Shown here piece after piece: positions 47,239 to 58,479 of a DNA stretch of 64,000 nt. Position 1 is the stretch's first letter, and each line of letters starts with the position of its first letter. The position numbers and the translations under genes are program-made. The notes under the pieces are model-generated. The model made no database searches. It had not been told where the DNA came from and worked only from the letters and a program-made list of their open reading frames with translations. The stretch is from Cephalotus follicularis (lineage: Eukaryota; Streptophyta; Magnoliopsida; Oxalidales; Cephalotaceae), in the NCBI GenBank assembly GCA_001972305.1, contig BDDD01003334.1, positions 62,001 to 126,000 of the forward strand. The letters run 5' to 3'.

Positions 47239-47998
47239 TGTAATCCTGTAATTGAACCTTCAACTCCTTCAGTTCGGCAGGAGCCATACGGTGCAGTGCT
47301 CTAGATATAGGAGTAGTTCCAGGCAACAGCTCGATACTGAACTCTATATCCCTCTTTGGTGGCAACGAAGTGAGTTCATCTAGAAATACATCAGAAAATT
47401 CACATACAACAGGCACTTGTTCAATACTGGGCGTACCTTTCGTATGATCAATCACATACGCCAAATAGCCTTCACATCCTTGCTTTAGATACTTCTGTGC
47501 TCGCGTATATGAAATGATCGGAGTAGAAACATTCTTCTCCCCGATAAACTTGCACTCAGTCACATCTTGAAGGTAAAATGTCATCATCTTGTTGTAGCAA
47601 TCAACACAAGCATGATGAGCATACAGCCAGTCCATCCCCAAGATTACATCAAAATCCTGGATAGGTAACACTATCAAGTCAGCAGATAACTGGATTCCAG
47701 CTACCATGATCTCACAATCTTTCATAACAGTATCAGATAGAAGACAAGTACCCGCAGGAGTACTCACCTCCAATACATAAGGTAGCCTAGAAGTAATACC
47801 ATGCAAATTGCGAGCAAATTCAGATGCAATGAATGAGTGCGTTGCTCCATGGTCAATCAATACATGAGCTAGTATGCCAGATATATTAATAGTACCTCCC
47901 ACAACAGTTGTAGATTCTGGCACATCATCTTTAGATAAGGTGTAGACCCTACCTTTCACAATCCCTTTCCCGGTATCCTTCCGCGGTTGAGCAGCCAC
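47147..47998 (-). pseudogene. Element E protease and RT entry
   Basis: An open frame of 283 codons from the end of nucleocapsid. The protease active site reads VLIDHGATHSFIASEF: the catalytic Asp is kept but the next residue is His where A, B, C and D have Ser or Thr. ILGMDWLYAHH follows. The linker has PVVCEFSDVFLDEL and [12 protein letters not shown], then [10 protein letters not shown], after which a one-base loss near 47185 diverts the frame to a stop at 47147. Confidence 0.88.
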
Positions 47999-49123
47999 AA
48001 CACTACCACTAGCACCCGCACCTCCCTATTGGCCGCGTGCCTGATCCCTCATCATTGGGCAATTATTCATCATGTGATCCTGTGAACCACACCTCAAGCA
48101 CTTTCCCATCTTCTTCCAGCATTCAGTCTCATCATGGTTTTGACGACCGCAAAAAGCACATCCACCTGCATTCTGTTAACTGTTTCAGCTAGGTGTCCTT
48201 GATAGTGAGTTTCTGCGTCGAGAACCTCCTTGACCTCATTTGTCAGACTTTGTTGACTTAGCAGGATTATTACTTCCTTGCCCTTGTGTCTGTGCGGCCC
48301 TTGATTGATTAGTACGAGTCCATTTCGCCCTTCTCTCATTCGCGTCTGCTTCCAGAATCATCGCTCTCTCAGTAACATCTACAAAACAGGTTAGCTGCAA
48401 CATCAACAGTTTAGATCTGATGTCAGGTTGAAGGCCTTTTAGAAACCTTCGGATCATCCGTGATTCACCCTCCAGAAGATAAGGTGTGTGCCTCGCTAGC
48501 TCCACAAATCTGGTCTGGTACTGAGCTACCGTCATGTCTCCTTGACGTAACTCCATCAATTCTGTCTCCCTCCGGTCACGCTCTATCTGTGGTACATAAG
48601 CCTCAAGGAACTCAGACTGAAATCTGTCCCAAGTCCGGGCAAGTCCACGAGATTCCCATTTTGCTTCAGTCCTTTCCCACCAGTAAGTAGCCTCGCCACA
48701 TAAGCGGTATACAGCAAAGTTGAGTGTCTGCTCATCAGTACACTCTAGGGCAGCAAATATCTTCTCCAAGTCCCTAATCCATTGTTCAGCTACAGAAGCA
48801 TTCAGATCACCATTGAAAGTCGGAGGATTCTGTCTCATGAACCGCTCCAGATCTCGGCCAAATCCACCAGTATGGCAACCTTCAGGAGCCTGATGATAGG
48901 CTCGGTTCACCTCATACATTTGTCGAATCTGTTCCATGTTAGCCGCATTAGCTTGCATCTGTTGTTGAAAGAGGTCAGCCATGCGGTCAAAGTGACTCCT
49001 CTCTTCATGTACTGGGGGAACATTCACTCCTTCATTCATTGCCGGATCATTTCCAGGTACTGGCGGTGCATCAACACCTTCGTCGGCTCTAGGCCTTCCT
49101 CTTCTACCTCTTCGTAGGTCCAT
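47999..49123 (-). pseudogene. Element E gag
   Basis: The start is ATG 49123 (MDLRRGRRGRPRADEG), matching the MDR starts of A and B and lying just after CATATAGGAAACCG. It is open to 48236 with QWIRDLEKIFAALECTDEQ, YWWERTEAKWESRG and GLQPDIRSKLLML. Downstream a stop and frame change precede two zinc knuckles in 48180-48055: CAFCGRQNHDETEC and CLRCGSQDHMMNNC, and then the protease frame. Confidence 0.88.
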
Positions 49124-49213
49124 TCGGTTTCCTATATGGAATGACATAATCATTAGGAAACAATTCACTCAAATCCTGAGAAACTTATCCCAGCTAGCAG
49201 ATATGGAATGTGC

Positions 49214-49223
49214 TTTGATACCA
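49214..49223 (-). other. Primer-binding site of element E
   Basis: Minus strand TGGTATCAAA, four bases from the LTR end at 49228. The match to initiator tRNA-Met covers TGGTATCA. Confidence 0.8.
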
Positions 49224-50407
49224 TGCTTGTCACACCCCGCCCTTCAGTTCCAATTAGGCACAAGCATATATGGTGATATCAGAAATAAATATAATATTCC
49301 AGCATTCCATTCAACAAATTCATAAATAAGCGGAAGCATTCAAAAGCCAGAATATAAAATACAAGTCATCCGCACACAGCCCATAGTACGTGCAGGTACA
49401 ATCCAACAAATTATCCTTTCATAAGGAAGTACAACAGTAACATGGGGTATGAACCGTTCATTACAATTATAGTACAACATCATAAAATAACAACCTTAAA
49501 AAAAAGAAGCTCTCCAAGCCTCAGCAGCAATCTCCGAACGTCCTTGCTTAATCTGAAATTGTAGGGGTTAGCCGTTGTCCTCACTTGGCTAAGTAGGAAG
49601 ATAATGCATGTTGAGGAATATATGAATGCAACATGTATGACAGTTTATATTAAAATAACATTTAAGTATTCCAATATATAAGCAATCATGCCAAGTGTCA
49701 ATAGACAATACAAATGCAAGAATACCGCACAAGGGTACAATCAATTCATACTGTGGTTGGGTGTCACATGTCGCTAACTCCTAGCACCAACTGTGCACCA
49801 CCTAACTATCACCCTACACTCCGAAGATGATAGATAAGGTAACATTTACTACCGGCATTGGCGAGCAGTTTAACAATCAAGCTCTGCATTGCAGGCAGTT
49901 TTGGTGTGTACTCTAGCCAACTCCTGGCACATAGCACCACCTCCGTTAGCCAGTGACATCTGCCATCACTCGACTAATCGACAATAACATAGACAATCGA
50001 TTCAATCAATTCAGTTCAATAATAATATCACATATATGTATAATATGCAATATAAAAGTTGTTTTCTTTAGAAACATTTAGCAATTCATTGATCGTACAT
50101 CTCATAGGAGGAAAACGATATCAATACAATAATGGTTCCTAGTAGGAGAATAAAATAGTAGGTACCTCTCATAAGAGGAAAAATCAGTAGTTCTTCTAAC
50201 AATAAGCTTTCACTTGAAAATGATAGTTGATATCATAAACTGTGCATATAGCACTTAGTTTGTTCAATCTTTGGAAATATGGAAACAATTAGGGTTTATA
50301 ACACCCACAAGTATATGCTAATTAACAGTGGCATATACAGCACAATAGCAAAGACAGCAGCAATTTAATTAAGCCCAAAAAGGACCTATATCAGAACTTT
50401 AACCCAG

Positions 50408-50523
50408 GACAGTCGGCTATTCTCAAGAACAGTCGGCTGTTTTGATTGGGTAGTCGACTGTTTTCTCTTAACAGTCGACTGGATAGGTTGAGAAGTTGAC
50501 TGTCATGAAGAACAGTCGACTGC
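50408..50523. repeat. Second CAGTCGACTG array of element E LTR
   Basis: CAGTCGGCTA, CAGTCGGCTG, TAGTCGACTG, CAGTCGACTG, AAGTTGACTG and CAGTCGACTG, 1257-1372 bp from the LTR start. The 3' LTR copy is at 43470-43585. Confidence 0.85.
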
Positions 50524-51552
50524 CTTGCCCAGAAAATCCAGGCAGTTTGCAGGGTATAATCTTTAATATCCGAATGCTAACTCAATTAATACATGCAATC
50601 AAACAGAAATTAAACATACATGATATGCATAATATATCATCCAAAAACATGTCATTACCCCTACCTTAAACGCTATCCCAAGATCAATTGGGATTGATCT
50701 CTCTTTTAGTTTCCAAGCCTTTTCCACCAACCAATCCTTCAATTCCAGCTGAATTAATCTATATCGTGCATGCATGAAGGTTCAGTCATCTAAACCAGTA
50801 GGTTTATCTAATTGTCCAGTTACAAATATTACTCCACAGTAGCTTATCACAAGTTCATTAAGCCTCAAAACTATCCTTTTACAACCTCTCCTTCACGTTA
50901 TTAAAAAACTTCTAATTCCAACTTAATTCCCAGGTTTAGCCATTTGTTCTCATGTCACAGTGGATATGTTACACTATCATTAATACGTTTAATCCACTAA
51001 AACCTAATATCCAACTAGTGCCTCATAAATTTCAACCTCTATTGAACCATTTACCAATTATAAAACTTGTTAACTTTTAATCAAGTTGGCAGAAGGTGTA
51101 TCTAACCTTCTCCTAGCTACATTATCACATTAGCAGTGAGTTCGGATTGAGAACTTACCAAGAAAATCCAAGTTTCAATTTCCTCTTGAGCTCTAATCCT
51201 TCAACATGCAAGCTCCATCAATTCTCCAGCAATTCTCCTCTTCTCTCAGTATTTTCTAACACTCTTACTCTAATCTAGCAGCTGATATAAAGTCTTAGGA
51301 GCCCTAGAATTTGCCAGACTCCATTACTCAGCTCTCTCTCTCTTTTCCTTCTCTCTCACACATGCCTCTCCTCACCTTTTCTCTTCTGTTTTTGCAGCAG
51401 GTCTGCAAATCTTACAGAAGGAATAGAGGACATGCAAGGCACTCCCCTTGCATGTTATGGCAGCTGGTGACACGCATCTCACATGCATGCCACGATTAGA
51501 ACACTTGTCATCACTGTCTCTGCGCCTGCCAGACGCCTGTTCTGTACCATTC

Positions 51553-51634
51553 CCGTCGACTGTCTTTAACAAGCAGTCGACTATCCACTCACGCATCAAA
51601 CAGTCGACTGTTCCCCTATGACAGTCGGTTGTCG
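51553..51634. repeat. First CAGTCGACTG array of element E LTR
   Basis: CCGTCGACTG, CAGTCGACTA, CAGTCGACTG and CAGTCGGTTG, 146-227 bp from the LTR start. The 3' LTR copy is at 44630-44705. Confidence 0.85.
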
Positions 51635-51780
51635 ATGGCTGCTTTTGGTTATTTTAGGTTCATTTGCTCAATTAAATTAACAACCACAATCCGTATAATA
51701 GTTGGACATTAAATTCAAGCAAGTGCACATTTTATTCATCAAAAGTACAATGTACACGGATTGAATTTGCGGTTATTACA

Positions 51781-52101
51781 GAAGGAAATGGGAAAAAAAG
51801 CAAGAAAAAGAAATAAAGGAATAAAGAAATAAAATAAAAGAAATAATAGGAATTAAGGAATTTTAAAATAAAAAGAAAGTAAATTGTTTTAATAAAATAA
51901 GTTGGATTTTAATAAGATAGATAAAAGCCCAAACCCAACATTGCACTACATATCCAAAAATTTCAGGCTGGTATCAGACATCCCAAATCAAATAGGCCCA
52001 AAACAAAGGGCAGCCGGGCTTTAAAATTAAACAAAATTAAACAGCCCAAAAGCAAACACATAAAAGTCCGTAAAACACATACGAACAAGCAGGGTATTAC
52101 A
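51781..52101 (-). repeat. 5' LTR of element D, first 321 bp
   Basis: Begins TGTAATACCCTGC at 52101. Very A-rich around 51790-51910. This is the start of the D LTR separated from the rest by E. It lacks the palindrome words seen at this position in the other Tekay LTRs. Confidence 0.88.
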
Positions 52102-52938
52102 ACTTCCAACTTCTGGAAGAGATTTCAGATAGCTTTCGGGATGAAGCTAAACCTGAGTACTGCCTTCCACCCTCAGACCGATGGGCAGTCTGAGCGTACC
52201 ATCCAGACCTTGGAGGATATGCTACGGGCTTGCATTATTGATTTTGCTGGTACATGGGAGGATCACATTCCTTTGATAGAGTTCTCTTATAATAACAGTT
52301 ATCATTCCAGTATCGGCATGGCACCGTTCGAAGCGCTGTATGGGACGAAGTGTAGATCTCCTGTATGTTGGGATGAGGTCAGGGAGCAATCTTTACTCAG
52401 GACTAAGTTAGTGGAGGAAACTTCAGAAAAGATCAGGACGATCAAAAAGAAGCTGCTTGCTGCTCAGAGCCGGCAGAAGAGCTATGCGGACAGTGTCAAG
52501 AGGAGGCCTTTGACCTTCAGTGTGGGCGATCATGTGTTCTTAAAGGTCTCACCATGGAAGGGCGTGCAAAGGTTTGGGAAAAAGGGCAAATTAGCTCCTC
52601 GTTACATTGGTCCTTTCAAGATTTTGGAGAGAGTTGGGGAGGTAGCCTACCAGCTTGCCTTACCTCATGAACTGTCAAACGTGCACAACGTCTTTCATGT
52701 ATCTATGCTGAGGAGATATATCCCGGACCTATCACATGTCCTGAATTATGATGCTGTTTCGGTACAAGATGACCTATCTTGTGAAGAGTTGCCTGTACGG
52801 ATTCTAAATTGGAAGACGCAGATTTTGAGGAACCGAGCCATCTCCATGGTCAAGGTTCAATGGCAGTTCCACCGATAGGATGAAGCAACTCGGGAGTGTG
52901 AGGAGGATATCCGAGAATGCTACCCGCACTTGTTCTAG
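52102..52938 (+). pseudogene. Element B integrase, second part with chromodomain-like tail
   Basis: Continues from 34088 after D and one ACTTC copy. It has [67 protein letters not shown] and [13 protein letters not shown], and ends RECYPHLF at a stop at 52936-52938. One in-frame TAG at 52876 (FHR-stop) lies in the tail. The tail Trp of the EATW motif is Arg here. Confidence 0.9.
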
Positions 52939-52959
52939 TCTCGTTTTAAATTTCGAGGA

Positions 52960-52984
52960 CGAAATTCTTTGAAGGAGGGGTGGA
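52960..52984 (+). other. Polypurine tract of element B
   Basis: Purine-rich GAAGGAGGGGTGGA at 52971-52984, directly before the 3' LTR start TGTAACG. Confidence 0.85.
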
Positions 52985-55715
52985 TGTAACGACTGGGATT
53001 TTCATATGTTGTAATTTCACAATGTAAATCTACTTTTATTGTTGACTTAATAAAAAGGATGGATTTACTGAATTTGATGATGTTTTCTGAACTCTAGTAA
53101 TGTTGATTTAGGGAGAAAGAATGCTAAGGAATTGTTAATATTGCAAATCAAGTCAAACGGAATAGTTTTGGAGGCTAAGCGCCGACGCTTCGAGTGAAGC
53201 GTCAATGCCTAAGCCTTTAAAACACACACTTAAGTAAGAAAGGCACTTGAGTGTTGACGTGGGATAGAGCATCGATGCCATAATGCGTGATGTCCAAAGA
53301 GTCGACGCTTTCTTGAAAATGGTGACGCTTTGAGGCGAATAGCGGGCACGTTCCTCGGCTGACAGAGTAATGTGTAAATGGAGTATTTTGATGTCTCTTG
53401 CAGGCACTTTAGGACATGAGTTGGGATGTGTTGAGCATGCAATGTAGCTCCCTGAACCTGCAATATCTGAGTTATGAGCATTGAGTGACACTTGGATATG
53501 CATGTAATAAATGAAAGGGGGAGGAAGGACATGTGTGCATGCAGATGTTGGATAGAGTGAAGGTGGCATAGTCTGACTTGAGACTGAGACAAATGCAGAA
53601 AAACGAACCTAAGGGAATGCATGCAAGAGAGGGTGAAGTGTTCAAAACACTGTGGCCTGCAACCTGCAAGAAAGAAAGAAGAAAAGAACAAAGTAGGGGG
53701 GAGAAAGAGAAGGGAACTATCTGCATAAATGCACCTTCTCCTTGACTTCCCTCTACTACTTTACCTGTGAAGAGAGAAAAGGACAAACACAGTAAGAAAT
53801 AAAGAAAACAGAAAGTGGGAGAGAGAAAGCTTAAACTCTATTGTTGAGCAAGGGAGAACTTTGAGCTTGCACACCAACTGCTGGGACGAACCAGGGAAAT
53901 TCAGGCCGTACCTGGCAGCTCCAAGTGACTGGTTGGATACTAAAATAGGTGGACTTTCAGCTTCTAACTTGAGGCCAGAGGTAGGGGAAGCCATAATTGT
54001 ATTTTGGGTCCAATAATTGGTGTTTTGTCCAGTAATGTTTTGCATAGATTGTATGGTTTTATGGACTATATTTGGTCAAGGAAATGTTGCTATGTTATAC
54101 TGGATGTGTAATGTGATATTGCATGGCCGTTTTCTGGGCTTTTTACATGTTGGATTGCATGTTACTATTACGCGAATGTCACTGATTGCTCATGTCGTGA
54201 GGTAGAAGACGACCCCTGCTTGAAACCGTCGACGCCTTGGGTAAGCGTCGACGCTTAATACTATGAACTGTGTTTTATATGTTGAATGCGTTGAAACGTC
54301 GACGTCTAAGGGAGAAATTATTGACGCCCAGACACTAAAAGCGCCGACGCTAAGGGATTAAACATCGACACTGAAGGGACATAACCGGCGACGCCTAAGG
54401 AATAAACGCCGACGCTTTAGAGTCCTGTTTGGACAGTTTTTATGGTTTCCATACCCGACGAACCCGTTTTCACTTAGGATGCATTAGAGCATTTGTATGC
54501 ATTGCAATGCATTAATTACTGTCTGTTCTTGACTGTTTATAAATTGATTATGATTTCTAAGTATCGTTACTTTAGAAATGCTTATATAAGTTGAAAACTG
54601 CTATGTTGAACACGAAAATATAAGATGAATGTTATTATATTGTCGAACACACTGGGAAGCAATATCCGCTTACTGAAACTGTTTAAAACTATTTTCTACT
54701 ACTAAAAATGTATATTTCAAATGTTCGTGATCTTCGAAAACATTTTGAAATGAACTGCCTGTTGTCGATCTAAACGATCACCACTGTACTGTTTACTGTT
54801 TGGTTCACTGTTTGCTCTGTGAATTTATTGTGGTTGTGCTTGAACCACTGGTTGCATGGCGGAGGCTGCCAGTGCCGGCTAGTGGTAGGGTTGACCTAGG
54901 GGCCCGGAGTTGGCTGGGTGACTCACTGTACTGTACTGTTGCCTCGCTTGGTTTCCTAGAGTAGGGACCGAAGTGGGAGTGTAGCGTGGGGCCAGGAGTT
55001 GGCGGCGTTACATATACTGCCTGACTGTCGTGGTCCTTTATGGACATACTGTACTGCCTATTGGTCCTTTCGGAAATTACTGTGACTGTGGACGTGACCC
55101 TGGCTGGATCACTACTGTACTGTTATTGTTTACATATATTTTCTTATATATGTACTCACTGTTATTTTACTGTACGGCAACATATATATATTTTCCATAT
55201 ATATATATAAACTGGTATTTCCTGCACTGCATCATTTATGCATACATTACATTACATGCATTTATTGTTGATCCCAAGATACTTTTATGACTTAGCCGAG
55301 TGAGGACAAAGGCTAACCCCCTACTTTACAGATTGATGCAGTGGACTGGTTGGACTGGCATGGGTGAAGAACAAGATGTTATGTTGTTTTGTTCTTGGTT
55401 TACTTTTCCCCTGTTTTGTAATAAGCTTGATTTTGTTTAAGGACTGTTAATGTACTGTACTTATGGTTTTGTTTATCGATGGATTTAATATTTACTGCGA
55501 TCACGCTCCGTTTTGAGGGCTTTTAACAATAACAGACTTGTTTTGAGTAGCGTGCAGTGTGGGATGCACGTTACGAGTTTTTAGCTTATGAGTTTAATGC
55601 TTCTGCAACTGATCTCTTGTTTAAAATTTAAATGTTATGGTATTTACATGAGCTGGATTTATGTGTTAATTACCTTTGCCACTTTAATGTTGTCTTTCCG
55701 AAACGGGGTGTGACA
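52985..55715 (+). repeat. 3' LTR of element B (2731 bp)
   Basis: Begins TGTAACGACTGGG and ends GGGGTGTGACA followed by TTACC. Arrays are at 53179-53333 and 54224-54420. The hairpin box at about 55293-55322 has intact arms TTAGCC and GGCTAA. Confidence 0.92.
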
Positions 55716-56441
55716 TTACCTGCCTCTATGTCATGGGATTTCACTTTCTAAGCAGATGTCTCCCTAGACTGCCGAAGAAAGATAGAGTATGATGCACATT
55801 CCATATGCTTCAGCAATTGGAAGCGACATGTATGCTATGCTTTGCACTACACAAGATATCGCATGTGACATAAGTGTTACAAGCAGATATCAGTTAGATC
55901 CCGGTGAGCAAGGACTAAGGATTTATTCTTAATATATGGTGGAAAGGGTTCAAAGATTGAGGGTTTTATTGACTCTAATTTTCAGGCAGATGCGGATGAT
56001 TTAAAATCAACATCGGGGTTTGTGTTCACCTTGAATGGTAGAGCAGTAAGCTGGAAGAGTTCCAGGCAACCTACCACTGCGGATTCAGTGACTGAAGCTG
56101 AATACATTGCGGCATCGAAAGCTGCCAAGGAAGGTGTATGGATGAAGAAGTTCATTGAAGATTTGGTTGTAGTTCCTGACACTGATGATCCGGTATCTTT
56201 ATACTGTGATGACAATGGAGCGATAGCGCAATCCAAGGGGCCTAGATTTCACTCAAAGTCTAAACACATTCTTAGGCATTTTCATCTAATACGTGAGATC
56301 GTTGATCGTGGAGATATAAAAGTTGAAAGAGTTCCAAGTGAAGACAACTTTGCAGACCCGCTTACTAGGGCACTATCAAAGGCAGTCTTTGACAGACACC
56401 TTGATGCTATGGGCATGAGACACTGTGGCAACTGGCTTTAG
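55716..56441 (+). pseudogene. Copia RNase H and C-terminus
   Basis: Continuation of the copia pol from 27517 after element B. The first 250 bp (end of RT and connection) are heavily decayed, with traces such as LPASMSWDFT and IYGGK. From 55984 the RNase H is open: STSGFVFTLNGRAVSWKSSR, SVTEAEYIAASKAAKEGVWM, LYCDDNGAIAQSKGPRFHSK, KHILRHFHLIREIV, EDNFADPLTRALSK, and a C-terminus HCGNWL before the stop at 56439. The Glu and Asp landmarks (TEAEY, CDDNGA) are present. Confidence 0.9.
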
Positions 56442-56446
56442 CACTT

Positions 56447-56455
56447 AGTGGGAGA
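56447..56455 (+). other. Polypurine tract of the copia element
   Basis: AGTGGGAGA directly before the 3' LTR, shortly after the RNase H stop. It is the common plant copia form. Confidence 0.75.
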
Positions 56456-57640
56456 TTTTTAGAGATAAATTCCTGCAAGCCAATATTGAGCTTGTATTTA
56501 CTATATCTTGTATAAGCGATTTATAAATTCAATAAAGATGTTTATCTTTTATCAATGGCTATGAGTTCGTGTCATTAATACATGCTTAATTAATTGTAAA
56601 TGAATGTCCTGGAATAAAGTTAGAGAACCAAGTTGATGATGAGATCATGATGCGAGAGTTGGAATCTCGGTATACTTTATTTCGAATCTTCTTGGTCATA
56701 GGATTGACACTCAGGGCATGATCAATCGGATAGACCAGCACGTACTATCAGATTGGTAAGCAAAGGGTGACTGATCTCACACTCACTCGCATGGATGATG
56801 TTATGACAACTACGAGGGTGCTCATTTGATGAGTTCACTGAAGGTGACTGTTGATAGAATATCTGTATGGAGTTTTACTTACATGTCAGACATAATTCAA
56901 GTTTTACAGCAGTGCATGTGGTCCTTGGACATGAGCCATCACTGGATGTCTTGTGCATAGGGTGCTATGTTTTTATGATTCTTAAATACATATTCTATGA
57001 AGTGTATACAGGCATTAGTTGGACATAGAACGCTTATGTATGGAGGTATGTGAACTGGAAACAATGAATCCATTGCTTCTAGTAAAAGAAGATTATGCTC
57101 ATGACGATTTTCGTTAGCGAGTAAAGGCCTGGCCAGGCTAGCCGCGATATCAAGGGTGTGATATCATTGGTTGAAAATAGAGGGTCTAATATTATTTAGG
57201 CTAATGAAATATATTCACGAGGCTAAAGATTAAATTATTGGGGTCTGACATAATCCGTACCCTAGATTTAATTAGAGCGTTATCAATGAAAGAACTATAC
57301 GTGCATGTACCTATAAATAATGGTTCGCAAATTATTCATATTACCTGGGGGTCGTTATGCATTGCTAGATGTCGATGTTGACCAGTGGGATGCACGACAT
57401 TAAATTGATAAATTAATCTTGGAAGAAAAGAATTAAAAGAGTTTTAATTCAAATTGTTCGAGAGAATAATTTTTATGTGATAATAAGTATTTAATCGAAT
57501 AATCGTGAGCGTCATGATTTAATCCTACGGCCTACGTAATAGTGAACGCATAGGGTCACACACAATACAACCTGATATTTCCAATACGTTTATGAGAGAA
57601 TAATTAGGATAATTATTTCCTAAATATATTTAATGAGATT

Positions 57641-57659
57641 ATATATATATATATATATA
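57641..57659. repeat. AT dinucleotide microsatellite
   Basis: About nine AT units in the 3' LTR of the copia element, much shorter at the matching place in the 5' LTR (about 22036). Confidence 0.9.
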
Positions 57660-57744
57660 ATTAATGAGATTAATTATAGTTAATGAGATTCAGAATAAAT
57701 AGAAGTATAAAGGGAAAGGAATTCCTTTATAAGGAGGACGGTGG

Positions 57745-57754
57745 CTATATAAGG
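57745..57754 (+). promoter_or_regulatory. TATA box of copia 3' LTR
   Basis: CTATATAAGG about 460 bp before the LTR end, followed by a CT-rich leader. The type of box and location suggest the core promoter; no transcription start was determined. Confidence 0.55.
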
Positions 57755-58207
57755 AGACTAATAGATTGTCCAGCAGCAATCAGCAGTTTAATTAGAAATT
57801 GGATTTCTCTTTTCTCCTAACCCGAGTGACCTCTCTTTTTCTCTCTCTCATAGTCTAGCAAGAGTTCTGTAGCTTGTAAAGCAATTGTATTGGAGATTGA
57901 AGCTTGGTGTGGATACCTTGGAGGCCTTTTACACTTGGAGCTAGAACCGTTTCAAAGAAACAACAAGAACCTGCGCTTTTGGAAGGAAGAAGAATCAAAA
58001 GAAGAAGGAAGGAGACGCTCCAATCATGTAAGTAATTCCGCCCGCTCCTCCTTATTGATTTCTATATATCTAACTATATATAAATGCTGAAAAGATCCTG
58101 GAAACGAACCATATGGCTTGACATTCATGAGATGATAACACAATATATGTATTAGGCTTTTATTCATCTAGATATTTTATTGTATAAATTGCCATAAGGT
58201 TCCAACA

Positions 58208-58479
58208 TGAGCAAGTTGGAGAAGGCGCAGTAGTTGAAAGCTTTACTTTCTTCTAGAAGTCATCCGAACACAGTGAGGAATTCTTCCAAACATCTTGAAA
58301 AGGAGCTTTTGGGACCTGTGGCCGTCAAATATGTTATTGGAAGAGAAAGGAATGCCCTGATGCAAAGAGAGTAACAAAAGAAGAAAGTTCAGAGATTTTT
58401 AAATTATTGTCAAAGAGTGAAAGAGGTGATTCTTAAAGAAGAGGAAATTTTTATTTCATGGAGTTAAGGGCCTGAGATA
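58208..58479 (+). other. Flank of copia element, unidentified
   Basis: Immediately after the LTR. No reading frame of note. It may continue the unidentified remnant that follows, or be another decayed transposon. TGAGC at 58208-58212 would be the right target duplicate of the copia element, but the left copy is outside the window. Confidence 0.4.

Larger units (their letters stand above)
42307..51780 (-). mobile_element. Element E: Ty3/gypsy Del/Tekay retrotransposon, youngest insertion in the B-D-E chain
   Basis: Minus strand, 9.47 kb: 3' LTR 42307-44855, polypurine tract, integrase, RT, protease, gag, primer-binding site, 5' LTR 49228-51780. GAAAG (42302-42306) and GAAGG (51781-51785) flank it. 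The LTRs differ at about 3.4% over the first 350 bp by eye. Integrase is one open frame. The RNase H domain is missing at the N of position 46361. Confidence 0.93.
49228..51780 (-). repeat. 5' LTR of element E (2553 bp)
   Basis: Starts TGTAATAACCGCAA at 51780 and ends GGGGTGTGACA at 49228. Palindrome arrays are at 51553-51634 and 50408-50523. The hairpin box is at 49560-49592. Confidence 0.93.
34089..52101 (-). mobile_element. Element D: Ty3/gypsy Del/Tekay retrotransposon with E inside
   Basis: Minus-strand element: truncated 3' LTR 34089-35090, polypurine tract, integrase, RNase H, RT, protease, gag, primer-binding site, and a 5' LTR split into 39850-42306 and 51781-52101 by element E. ACTTC flanks it. 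The pol is closest to C. The 3' LTR lacks about 1.8 kb of internal sequence relative to the 5' LTR. Divergence in the first 220 bp from the 3' ends of the two LTRs is about 5% by eye. Confidence 0.92.
27518..55715 (+). mobile_element. Element B: Ty3/gypsy Del/Tekay retrotransposon holding D and E
   Basis: 5' LTR 27518-30247, primer-binding site, gag from 30360, protease, RT, RNase H, integrase (first part to 34088, second part from 52102), polypurine tract, 3' LTR 52985-55715, all on the + strand. TTACC flanks it. The 18-kb minus-strand block D+E interrupts the integrase. LTR divergence is about 10% over the first 250 bp by eye, older than D, C and E. Same family as A but in the opposite orientation. 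Confidence 0.93.
11568..58207 (+). mobile_element. Host Ty1/copia element, split by three insertions
   Basis: The outermost element. Visible pieces: 5' LTR 11568-12120 and 21955-22593, leader with decayed primer-binding site, gag from 24314, protease, integrase and RT to 27517, RNase H from 55716 to 56441, polypurine tract, and 3' LTR 56456-58207. The order protease-integrase-RT-RNase H is diagnostic of copia. A2/A sit at its left edge, C in its 5' LTR and B in its pol. Its two LTRs differ at about 11% over 260 bp counted by eye, the most of any element here along with B. All genes are broken. Confidence 0.92.
56456..58207 (+). repeat. Copia 3' LTR (about 1.75 kb)
   Basis: Starts TTTTTAGAGATAAATT (the expected TG start is decayed) and ends AAGGTTCCAACA at 58207. 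It is the only full copy in the window. It contains a TATA box CTATATAAGG (57745-57754), a CT-rich stretch (57830-57850), and the donor-like GTAAGTAA at 58028. It retains 57308-57398, missing from the 5' LTR. Confidence 0.88.

Noticed and set aside
49214..49223. Possible tRNA gene at the TGGTATCA words
   Set aside because: Only the short primer-binding match is present, with no cloverleaf around it in any of the elements.
53153..53691. Overlapping minus-strand frames in the B 3' LTR, with counterparts at 27805-28259 in the 5' LTR
   Set aside because: They lie within LTR sequence, shift between the two LTR copies and have no protein family motif.
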